DNA of 64,000 bases from Atrichornis clamosus. Lineage: Eukaryota; Chordata; Aves; Passeriformes; Menuridae. Below, one piece after another: positions 49,610-59,879 of the stretch (positions within the stretch are counted from its first letter, which is position 1; the number at the start of each line of letters is the position of its first letter). The notes under the pieces were generated by a model, which saw only the letters and a program-made list of their open reading frames with translations, was not told the origin of the DNA and made no database searches. The position numbers and the translations under genes are program-made. Where the stretch lies: NCBI GenBank assembly GCA_013400975.1, contig WBMZ01010916.1, forward strand, positions 62,001 to 126,000. The letters are read 5' to 3'.

Positions 49610-52600
49610 AACGCTGCTGTGCCCCGAAGCCTCCCGGACACAGCTTTCCTCCAACAATGCTCCCTCTGTAATCCCACTGTCTTCAAGTGCACACACACAC
49701 CTCTCCGCAGAACCACTCTGTCAAGGCAACACTGAAAGAGAAAACATCTGCTCCATCCTTGCCATGTGGACCTGATGTTCTTCCAACCTGAGGCAGCAAC
49801 GGATGCACAGAAAAACTCACGAATTTCCTCCAGGCTGACTTTGATGAATTGCTCCTTCTGGACTGACAAGAGAGGGATAACATAATTAGAGCAAGAAATG
49901 TTGGTCTTCAATGGTTTTCTCTTTTCCTCCTCACAATGCAAAGTATGACAGGGGTTTCTGTTAGCACGCAGGAGATTACGGACTTACCAAGGCCTATCTT
50001 CTATGAGAGAAGACATGGATTGCCTTTCCAGGGCAGCATGGTGACCTGGATGTATTACCTTTTTAAGCCCTACCTCAGTCTCAAAATGCATTCAGTAAGG
50101 TCTGAAAAAGTTTCAAGTAGTCTTGATATACCACCTTAGCTACTTACCTCCCCATGGTGCCCATGAGAAAACCACACACTCAAGATAGCTCACAGAAAAT
50201 CTGGTGGAGATGCAGGTAAACAGTGGGTTTATCTGCACAGCCAGACTAGCAGCAGATTGAGAAAGAGAAGATAATTAGCAATTTCAGGATGTTAGCAATA
50301 TGCAATTTCAGACAAAAATATTTGCTTTGAGGCTCTGACTTACAGTTCTGGCACTATTTCTCTTCCAGTCTTCCTTTCAATCACTAGAGACAATCCAGGT
50401 TCTCACTGATTGCTGTTTTATCCCCCTTTATTTTCTCCCATAATTAAAGTATGTTACATGCTTTTGGAATCAGATAATTGTGTTCAAGGTTTTCCTTTTT
50501 CCCCCCATATTCAGCTAATGAGTACCACAGCTATTAAATTTGAAATGTTTGGTTGTTTTCAAATCCCACCCACTCTCGACTGCAAGGTTCAGGGCCACTG
50601 CAAGCTCTTAGCAGCCTCCTGCACGCATCCAAGTAACTCATACTTTGTTTGTTAAGGAGGAAATTATCCTTAAAGAAATACTGTATAGAAATTAGAATTG
50701 TTACCCTGGTTCCTTCTGCTGTATTCTCTTCATTTTGTCAGAGGAATCTCTTCCTCATTGTTTTTCATTGTTACACGTGTTTTCAGTGTCCTCCCACAGT
50801 AACGCCAGAAGTTGGGTCAGTTGTTTCTACATACACAAAGTAGTTTGGAGGTTTGGGAACTGGAAGACTGTGGAAGCTGCCCAGGTGAGCCCCAGGGGTG
50901 CAGCACCAATGTGCCACTCACATGAAGGACGTGGGGGTGACAATCTGCCCATTACAAAGAAGTTCTTGGGATGTAATTGTGTTGCCATTTTATGTCTGGG
51001 GAAAAAAGTTCTGTCTCATAACAACACTATGGAGAATAGTAATCACACCTGAGACCAGGTAGGCTGACTGAACTGCAAGGTCTGCTTTGATTCACTTCCC
51101 ACTGGGCTTAAATCCCACTTCTCATGTGAATACTGGGATGTACTGGAGTATTCCACCCATTCAGTGTCTGGCTGTAATTCATAATCAGGTTCTGAATGTG
51201 AACAATATCCAAAAAGAGTTTCTTAAAGTTTCTTAAAGGCCTTTTTGTAGTAGCAATTATGAATAGAACATAGAAGAAACCAAATTCAGGCTTATTGGTA
51301 TTCAGATCCAAGCAAAAAGCATTAGTGTAGTCTTAAAAGTCATTGGCCTGATTTATGGCCTGAATTATTATATTCCTCCAGGGTTTCAGTGATGACATGC
51401 TTGCCACATGCTGTCTGTTTCACACAGTTCTTGGTCCTTCTCAGAATTATTCTGTAAAAGTAAGCATTTATGCAAAAGAAAACTAAGGGAAGATTAGAAA
51501 GGCCAGGACCATGCTAGGCCCAGCATACAAATCATCCAGCCAGCATGCCTTATGTGTCATCGCCAGTGGCACATCTGTCCCTTCTGCTTTCCACCCTCTC
51601 TCACAAACATCTTTGTTTTCCCCTTGAATATCATGATGCTTCACGAAAATGCACATGAGCCTGGGGTTCACAGCAGCAGGGCTTCGGTGTTGATCATGAG
51701 CCATTCTGATGTTTTCCACTGATTACCATTCGTGTTTCTCTCCTACACAACATCTAAAATGATTCCTCATGTTTCTGTTGTCTTCTCTCCTAATACAAGA
51801 GAAAAGGGCTTCTCCTAATACTGAAAGGCAGATGAGGAACACTCTCCGCAGGCAAAGCACGAATAGCCTGTAGCCAACTTATTTCACAATATTCCTCCAT
51901 GTCAACATCTCTCCTAGATCCCCCAAATGATTATGCATTCTTACTGATAAGGGAAATACCCAGAAGTATCGTAACGCCAAGAGCTTTGGTGGAATATGTC
52001 TCCTCATTCTTCCTTCAAGGTACAAAACTGCTTCTCACTCGAGGAGACAAAAGAGAAACTTTCTGTATACTCAGAATATTAAATAACTGCAAACTTTATA
52101 TTTCTGTAACACATCTGGTACCTCCTGTTACTAGAGGCAAAATACTGAGCTAGATATATAAGTGTTTGAATAACAAGGTTATTGTTTATTAATATCATAA
52201 AAAATGACCACTGGGGAGCAAGATGGAACTATATTTGACAGCGGACCACTCAGTTCTTTTACAAATGCATGCCAGCTCCTATGGCAGTCAAGAATAAGAT
52301 AGACAAGTGCCATACCAGTAATTTTGATGCATTTTTTCCCCTCATTTTCCAGTGTTTCTCTCTAAGTCCCATTAGTAATCAACAATTCAACAGTCTTACA
52401 GGTTGCCTTATTCAGAGCGAGAACTTATTTTAAACTTGACGTACCTATTTCTTCTCAAACCATCTACTGGAAGCAGAAATTTTACAGCTTAAAAAATACA
52501 TTAATACAAAGCTGGAGGCAAGAGTTAATGACAGTCATTTCCACCTTTCTCTAAGTACTGACTGCACATGCAAGGACTCAGAGAAATTCTTGTTTCCAAC

Positions 52601-54161
52601 AGTATGCATCCTTCAGTACAAGATGAGGAATGGGGTGAAATTCCTTTATTTTCCAGGAAGACAGGCTTTAAAGGACTTAGCTTTGCAAAGGAGTCATAGG
52701 GTGACTTTTGTCTCCTACCATGCTTTCCTTTACTATTTCACCCCAGGTTGCTGGCACACCAAATATGCAGCTGCATTATCACAAAATCCATCAAAAATAA
52801 ATATAGAAGACATTGAGGACCTTCAGCCATTACTGCCACACAATATGTGAATCAATGCTGAGGGGATTCAATGTGTGTGTCCAGTTTCAGCATTTCCCTT
52901 GTGAAAAGCCCCATATGTTAACTCTTGACTGTTTCTGAAATCTTGAGTATAAATATTCCTTTTAAAATAAATGGTTAAGTTCTTCATTATGAGTCAGACA
53001 TATTTTAGGGATATTACTATTCTATTTACTTATTGACAGGTCAAAGTTACAGACATAACAAAAGCTATTTTATGAATGACAACATATGACAGATGAAAAG
53101 ACATGTTCCATGTTAAATGACTTTTCCTCTTTAGGGCTTTGTAGAAAAATAAATGTTTATCCTGTTTTTGAGGTCTGACTGTCAGTTCCAAATCTGCAGG
53201 CTTCCTGACGAAACAGTGAAGTTCACAGAACTGGATGGAAACTACCCCTACACCTTAAATTTAAATAATTTCAGTCTTTAAATGAACTATCATGTAAGTG
53301 TGACCCTTTGAGTCCATAGAAATTGTAATCTACTCTGCACAGTGACCAAACTAAATGTTCATTACTAAATGCAGCTGAAGGATCAAGGAAGGGTGATAAA
53401 TCACCACCACAGTAAGGAAAGCAGCCCCTTCAGCTGGAGGCACTAGCTTTCCAAGTTTTCTGCAAAAGGAGTGCGCAGTCTAGTGTCTCCAAAGTACTTT
53501 GTCATGCATATCCTCCAAAACTGTACTCACTTAAGATAGGTTTGACGAAGAACTGAAGCAGACATCACTGTGGCAGGTAGGCATTGACACTGCCAGAGAA
53601 TATAGGGACATTTTCGACACTGCAAGATTGCGGCGTATGAAAATGAGACCCACAAGCTAGATGCAAGCGAATCTGTTACAAGACTCGATATTTTATACCC
53701 AAGCCCCAAAAGCTTAAAGGCAGCACAGCTTTGAAGTTTTATTTTTTGTTCCTCCATCAATCTTCTATGTTGATGTCTTCTTTTGTCTCCCACCATTGCT
53801 CGGTTGGTCATGCAGAATGTGGAACAGAACGTGAAGCTTGTTGTTCCTCAGGTTTAGCTGGAATCTTGATTGCTCTGGTCACTGTGGTCTGTTCTGCAGG
53901 TGCCCGCTGTTTGCTGTGCATGTGTTGTTCCTTCTGTAACCCTACGCTGCTTAATGCCTAAATCCCACCTGTCTCCTCTTGCACTGTGAAGTTCAAGGAT
54001 ACCAAATAAATGAGTCCTATCTCATGTTTTTGCCCTCCCCAAAAGACTAATTCCAGTAAACTTAACAGCAGAGTTAATGAGAATTACATACGATTCATTT
54101 CATATCTTGCTCTAGAAGTTTATACTTGCCATCACTAGAATTCCAACCAAAGCATACTTGC
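49610..54161. other. no gene recognised outside two weak candidates
   Basis: Unique AT-rich sequence with strong isolated donors on the minus strand near 49985 and 50150, but no open exon attached to them. A plus-strand exon candidate lies at 51.9 kb and a CpG-bearing open stretch at 53.54-53.66 kb. Confidence 0.45.
51918..52019 (+). CDS. possible exon, 102 nt, gene unknown
   Basis: Plus strand: the pyrimidine-rich acceptor tgtcaacatctctcctag is followed by 102 open bases and a moderate donor (ccttcaag|gtacaa). Both ends are phase 1, so the exon would be skippable without a frame change. The peptide includes PPNDYAFLLIREIPRSIV and then TPRALVEYVSSFFLQ. I do not recognise it, and the donor is only fair. 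Confidence 0.18.
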
Positions 54162-54225
54162 CATTCCAAACAAAATGGAATCGCTCATACTTCTCCTGCA
54201 GACACTGCACAGCTGCCCGGAGGTG
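54162..54225 (-). CDS. possible internal coding exon, 64 nt, GC-type donor
   Basis: Minus strand: acceptor tctcctgtgtacccatgcag, then 64 open bases, then a GC donor with otherwise perfect consensus (tggaatg|gcaagt). The peptide is HLRAAVQCLQEKYERFHFV followed by WN, starting in phase 0 and ending in phase 1. That phase fits the candidate exon at 18.5 kb, which starts by completing a phase-1 codon. The leucine and aromatic spacing loosely recalls helical tail regions of large motor proteins such as dynein heavy chains, but this is memory of a pattern, not a match, and I give no name. GC donors are uncommon, which lowers confidence. Confidence 0.27.
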
Positions 54226-56659
54226 CTGCATGGGTACACAGGAGACACCTGACACCTCAGAGCCCACCAGACTTACTGCCCCGCTACAAACTGATCTCCC
54301 GTACTGTGGGCGTGTCGTTTCTGACACACCCAACTCTCACCATGAAGCTGAGATGCACTGAAGATTGTTGCTTTAAACTGCTGTACATGAGGCAGCCCCA
54401 CCAAAGCAAGAAGCCTGGCAAAAGCTGTAATTTGCACTAAGACAAAGGTACTTTTCATGGCTTCACCAGCTTTGCTCTTCTCAGCCTCTGTTCCTCTCAT
54501 TTCCTCAAACCTGTGAGCAACTGTGAGCACAGCTCATGGCCACAATTTGTAGGCTGAGAGAGGAATTTACCAATAGCTCAAATCCTGGAGCTGACAAACC
54601 TGCACTATAAATAAGAAAAGTGGCACTTTTTCATCATGAGCTTAAATTAGGTTTGAACATTCTGAAAAACCTCCTGTGAACCTGCAATACTGATAGGAAG
54701 TGCACATATTTACTCCTTGTCTAACCTATCCCAAATTAACCTCCTCCTGCCCATCTAATTTTCCATCTGGAGGAAATTTTATGACATTCTGATTCAGACC
54801 CAGAAAAAAGGCTGCAGTACTTCATTCAAAGTTTTGCCTCTGGCTTGAATGCTCAGCTAATTACAAAGGCATCTATGCCTCCTTGCTGATGTGCATGATG
54901 CCAGCACGTGCCCCACGCTATGTTCACACAGAGAGCTCCCTTCCCCACCCCTTCCATCTGCTGGTCCAATGGAAAAGAACCCAACAGACTCTCAGAAAGT
55001 GCCAGACACCTTGGGCTTCATTAAAATAATTAATAATAATAATACTAAATTTCCCCTCATGCCCACCAGTGAGGTTGGTGCTCACTGTCTTGTTTGCCAC
55101 TGATGTGAGTGCCACATCCAAATCCCTCCTCCTACTACACCTTGCAAGAAATCTCAGTATAAACACAGACTTCCAGCAAGAATATCCTGATTGTTAAATT
55201 ACATTTTCATTTCTCCTGTTGGAATTTCTCCCCTATTTTATACAATTATACAATATATTTTGGAGCAGAATTTTAATGTCTGCTGTCTGCACTTCTGACA
55301 TCTTCTTATGGTACATCTTGGGTAACACACACCAAACAAGCAGCATCTGCAGAAAACGTGCCTCCACAAACAAATATTGACAGTGCATAAAAATATATCT
55401 GATTGCCCTAAAGGAAATTATCAGAGGCCTTCTGGTTCTTCAGTGTAGAAAAAGAAAAAGAAAAAAGCTTTTTGCTTCTATTGACAAATCTCTGAGCATA
55501 TGCAGCTTAATTTTTTTTATTTTCCCTTTTTTAGATTGAGGTTTACACTTAAGTGGAGGGATCAGCTATTGCTAGTATAGAGATCAATGAGAGCATCACT
55601 ATATCTTTTTATTCTCCCTCTGGCTCTATGATTTCCTGAGGAAGCAACTTACTAAGTTTTTTCTGTCTTAACCTTAAGGTGAACTCTCTAAAAGTATCAG
55701 AAAGGTATCACATTTTCTGTGTATTCTTCCATAATCTGTTGAGAGTTTTTGTATTCAAGAAAGATGTTTTAAATTTTTTCTTATTGCCTATTTATCTCCC
55801 TTTCCAGTAAAAACACCCTCAAATGAAAGCAAGGATTTAGTATATTCTTAAACTAATAATGGGCCTTTTACTTACTGTTAGTATTAAAAATTGCATCTGC
55901 TTGAGCTTATTTACTGGTAAATTTAGTTCATATATTTCTTTATGGAGGTTAGGTCACCTCAGCAAACATGAATCTTACCTCTTCACCCTCTACTGTTTGT
56001 GGATTTTCTTTTAGAAGTAATATCTCAGCTGTTCGCACCATATCCTTATCCAGCTTGAAATTAATAAATATCACATTTCCTTTCATGCTGGCAGTTCTCT
56101 AAACTTTTGCTGCAATATTGACAATGATTTTTATGATACATTTTATGAGGTAATAATGTTGCTACTATCCTCTGAGCAGACCGTGCACGAAAACCCTACC
56201 AAAACAAATCAGCACAATTCAGTTCTAGCATGTTACTGCCTGGGGTTGAGTGGTTTGATAGATGTGCTGAATATTTGCAGTCTCTACCTCTGAATTGAGT
56301 CTGCCTTCCTGTCCTGGGCCTGTTTTATGATTTCAGTTCTCTGTCACACTTCTAGCACCAAAGTAGTCTTCAGCCTCCATATGGTTCAAACGGTAGCGTG
56401 TTATTGACTTTTCTGGAAAATTTGTTTTCATTTATTTCACACTTATATTTCCTCAGACCTGGAGTTTGGATCAGAATATACTAATCTTAACATTTATTAG
56501 TTGTTTTATAGGCAAATGTTTGCAGGAAATGAATTTTTCTCATGACCCAACACAAAGACACACGCTTGCAGTTCTTATAATGAAAGCATAGTAAACTTGC
56601 ATCTTTGAAGCTCTTTGAAAGTCAGTTGTATAGGTCCACCAGCAGCATGATCTAACATT
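54226..56659. other. no gene recognised
   Basis: Unique AT-rich sequence with a short AAT run near 55025-55045. No supported exon or repeat. Confidence 0.5.
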
Positions 56660-56719
56660 AAGCAGGAACTTGGACTAGAGAGCCTCCAGAGATCCCTTCC
56701 AACTTAATTATTCCATGAA
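56660..56719 (+). mobile_element. CR1 LINE 3' end, short fragment
   Basis: The words aacttggactagagagcctc, cagagatcccttccaactta and attattccatgaat correspond to the CR1 3' terminus on the plus strand, including a remnant of the terminal repeat. Only about 60 bases remain. Confidence 0.85.
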
Positions 56720-57420
56720 TACATAACATTAGCATCTTATCCTTATAATACTGATTTTATTATAGTAATTTGCTCTCTCTTGGGAAGTTTGGCTGCAGAA
56801 TGAACTATTAATCTGGTGCTTATGAAATCACCAGACAACAGGGATTGCCTAACCTTCATAGCAAAAGCATAGGTTGTGTAAGCTTTCCAGCAGTTTTTAC
56901 AACTGCAGTTTGTAGATATCTTATTCTGCTTTTTTCCTGCCTAGGGAAGGACTGCTGTACTAACTGTGTGGTGGATCTGTGCTCTGAACATATGGTCCCT
57001 AATCCCTACATGTTGTTTGCAATCATTGCTCTTTAGGTGGCAAATGACTTAATAAAATCCAAGTGTGTAAGGAAAAGTACATGTGCCATCAAGGAATATT
57101 TTCTCTTGAGGCCAGTGTGTTTCTCTGTAGCCATTCCTGGTGCAGGAGCTCCCAATCTGCACACCCCTGCGTCCAGAGTCCTGATGAGCCAAACCAACCA
57201 TCATCTTTCCTTCAGCAGCACTCTCCTCCCATCCCCTTCTCACTGAGGCTTTCTGACTCTGCTTGCCAGTGTTTTGGGAGGCTCATGACTTTCCTAGCAG
57301 AAGACTTTTCCAAAAGGGAGGGAAGTATGAGGACTTCTCTGAGCGACACTGACCAAGAGTCAGCTGGTGAAAATAGACGCACACGTTGCTTGCTCATTGA
57401 TGGAAAATGCTACAGTGAAG
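56720..57420. other. upstream flank of promoter candidate, no gene
   Basis: Contains a 120-codon plus-strand frame (57063-57425) with no recognisable domain and overlapping frames on the other strand. It ends immediately before the inverted repeats of the promoter candidate. Confidence 0.4.
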
Positions 57421-57673
57421 TCTAATTAGAAAACAATTGCCAAATTGTTTTGGCAACCACCGCAGCTTCTGTCAGACACCAATACAACACACACCTTTCA
57501 TCAGTATCTTCTAGTCCTTCTTCAGCATGATTTAATCCTCCTCCACACAGAATTCAGGGTTATGAGTGTTTCTGCTGTAGACAGACAGATGGGCACTAGC
57601 TGCGGGCAGACAGCAGGCACTAAGTCTGAGCTGGCTGGAGCAGTATAAAAGACAGACAGACTGCAGCCATCAT
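57421..57673 (+). promoter_or_regulatory. candidate TATA-box promoter
   Basis: A TATA box (TATAAAA, 57644-57650) sits in gcagtataaaagacagac. About 30 bases downstream is a pyrimidine-rich start region (gccatcattcctactc). Upstream, the 10-base palindrome tctaattaga (57421-57430) includes a homeodomain-type TAATTA, and ttgccaaa/tttggcaa (57437-57456) is an 8-base inverted repeat with NF-I-like half sites. The combination of a TATA box, an initiator-like stretch and a donor soon after is what a tissue-specific vertebrate promoter would show. It has no CpG island. The gene is not identified. Confidence 0.4.
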
Positions 57674-57705
57674 TCCTACTCTCCCCTACCACCTAAACAC
57701 ATCAG
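57674..57705 (+). other. possible short untranslated first exon
   Basis: From the expected start about 30 bases after the TATA box to a good donor (cacatcag|gttagt) is roughly 32 bases with no ATG, the layout of genes with a tiny noncoding first exon. No recognisable second exon was found in the remaining 6.3 kb, so it may lie beyond the window, or the exon may be false. Confidence 0.33.
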
Positions 57706-59678
57706 GTTAGTCAATATGATTTTCTGGGGTGACGAGTTTGATCCTACCAATAGATTTCAGCTATTGGAAATATTATTCCTTTAACTGTCCAGCTTTGGAA
57801 AGGGTGATATTAGGCAAGGAAGAATGAATGTAGCAGAAAAAAACAGAAGGAAGCACCGGAGGGGAAGCGACACAGCTGCAGAAAAGGCAACATTGCTTCA
57901 CATACATTCCAGGGAAAAGACAATTAGAGTGTGACCAGCTTGAGGAGACCCTTTATGCTATCAGGAAATCACCTATGTGAAATATAAAACAAAGTCTGAA
58001 AAAGCAAAGACATAAAAGTAGAGTAAATTTTGCATAATGTGTCAGTCCTAAGGCTTGGTAAGTAGAAATCTACTGAAACTGATTTAAAATAAAGAGCTTA
58101 CTTTGAACCAGGGATGAAGTCAGAAAGGTAGAACACAAGGTGCTGACACTGCTCAGGATGGACCATTTCCTACAGCCAGCTGGAACAGGCAAAGGGATGT
58201 AAAATTATTTAGATGAGGATCAAAATTTAATCCATGAGGCTCACCATTCTGTATCTTTACAGTTTTAAATCGTAACACTCATATATTTTATTGTATTTGA
58301 AAACCTTTATTCAATCCGTATCATCTACTGAAGCTCACTGTACAGTAAATAGATTTCTCCAATTTCTAATTGGAGAAAGAAAATCAGATCTATTTTTGCA
58401 CATTATGTAGGTGAGCAGAAAGGTCCTATGATTAGCAAAAAGAAAATAGCTGAAACAAGAAGTCATGAAAAGTGTGTGAACTGGCATATTCTGTTCAGAC
58501 TACCTGGTAAATAAATGGTCAGAAATAGTAGCTGTAGATGGAAATATCAAGATTGGTTTGAGAAGGACCTGTAAACAAATACAGGGCTAGATCTGCAGTG
58601 ACCCTATCAACTTCACAATCTTGGTAGATCCAACAATCCTAGAAAGATGACTGTAAAATGTTTCTAGGTGATAGATACCAGACACAACCAAACCATTTTA
58701 TTTCTTGTGATCTACAATGGTGATGCACAATAATTAGTTACTTCAGGATTTATTACAAGCTCATGATTTCCACTTTACAAGGAATGAAATGTTACACCAG
58801 ACATTACAGGGCTATGATGCTGTAAATCTTCTGCAGAACTGGAGCACATGCTCAGTATGTTATGCAAGATTTGGAGCTACACATGAAACTTTTAAAATGA
58901 CCCCTCAACTCCTCCTTTCCCTTGCCCTTCCCAGTGCTGCACATATAGACAAGTTTTAACTGATACATTTTAGGAAGGACTGGGCAAGTCAGGATATATG
59001 TTGCGTTGATGAGTACATTGCTTGCATGACATATGCCAGCTAACTCCTTTTATGCTGTATTCATCTTTTATCTCTAATTGTATTGTATCATCTTCGTTTT
59101 TCACGTGCAACTGTGTGCAATTGCCAAATGGTTTAAAGTGTAGCTACTTATTTTGTGGCCAGTTAATGATAAGCAGCCCTTCAGGCTGCATAATAGTTGA
59201 GTCAAACTGTTTTACTCAAACCACACACTGAATATGTAACAACCCTTATTGCTAGCTCTACTTTTTCTCCCTCTGTTTCAGGTTCCTGTGCATCCTACTG
59301 TCACCACTTAGTTTATGTTTTACTTTCCTTCCTAAGTATAAGGAAACCTGTCTAGTCTCAAGGAGAAGGGAGGGAGGGAGTAGCACAAGAAGAATTGCAG
59401 AAATATATCATGTAAAGTCCCAAAGGATTACTTCAATCACAAGTAATTTCTTCAATCATTTTTAATCAAGCAACAAGAACTCACGTTGTGACAATTCTCC
59501 ATATATTTTTATAATTGTCAGTCCTGAACTGGTGTTAGTCTTTAGATCAGTTCTCTTTTAGGAAAGAACCTTGCAACCTCCTATTTCTCCTTGTCAAACA
59601 GTAAAATATATTAATTCCTGTAGATTAATTTTTTTAATAAACACAAAGCAAATTATGTCACAGCATACATGTACTCAC
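57706..59678. other. no gene recognised; would be first intron if promoter is real
   Basis: Unique AT-rich sequence. It contains an 11-base perfect inverted repeat at 58354-58378 and an isolated gtaagt near 58060 without an open exon before it. Confidence 0.4.
58354..58378. other. perfect 11-bp inverted repeat with 3-base loop
   Basis: The arms tttctccaatt and aattggagaaa are exact reverse complements separated by tct. The hairpin is AT-rich and short, unlike a microRNA precursor, so no RNA function is claimed. Confidence 0.85.
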
Positions 59679-59879
59679 TGCAGGAAATTCCAGTCTCTCT
59701 GAGAAAAAAGGTCCAGTTTGATCCATCAAAATGTCCAGTGTCCTAACATGAAACTTTTTCTCCAACACAAAATTCATGACAACCTCAAGTTTCTTCTCAC
59801 TAGCTTTTCCTAGTTTTCCATCCAAATGATGTTCTATATTTTGCAGCTCTCCAATCTTCAGCACATTATTTGAGGTCCT
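59679..59879 (-). other. open segment ending at strong splice donor
   Basis: On the minus strand 201 bases are open and end at tttcctgca|gtgagt. The peptide has a protein-like composition (for example LQNIEHHLDGKLGKASEKK and later VRTLDILMDQTGPFFSERL). No acceptor with a pyrimidine tract is visible at its start; an in-frame stop lies just upstream. It could be a decayed repeat-encoded segment, the end of a real exon, or chance. I do not recognise it. Confidence 0.2.

Noticed and set aside
49984..50105. minus-strand exon suggested by a cttg|gtaagt donor and a ctttttcag acceptor
   Set aside because: All three frames contain stops, so it is not coding; there is no other evidence of an RNA exon.
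18499..54225. naming the putative minus-strand gene as an axonemal dynein heavy chain
   Set aside because: Only a loose pattern of leucine and aromatic spacing suggests it; no diagnostic motif is present, so no symbol is given.
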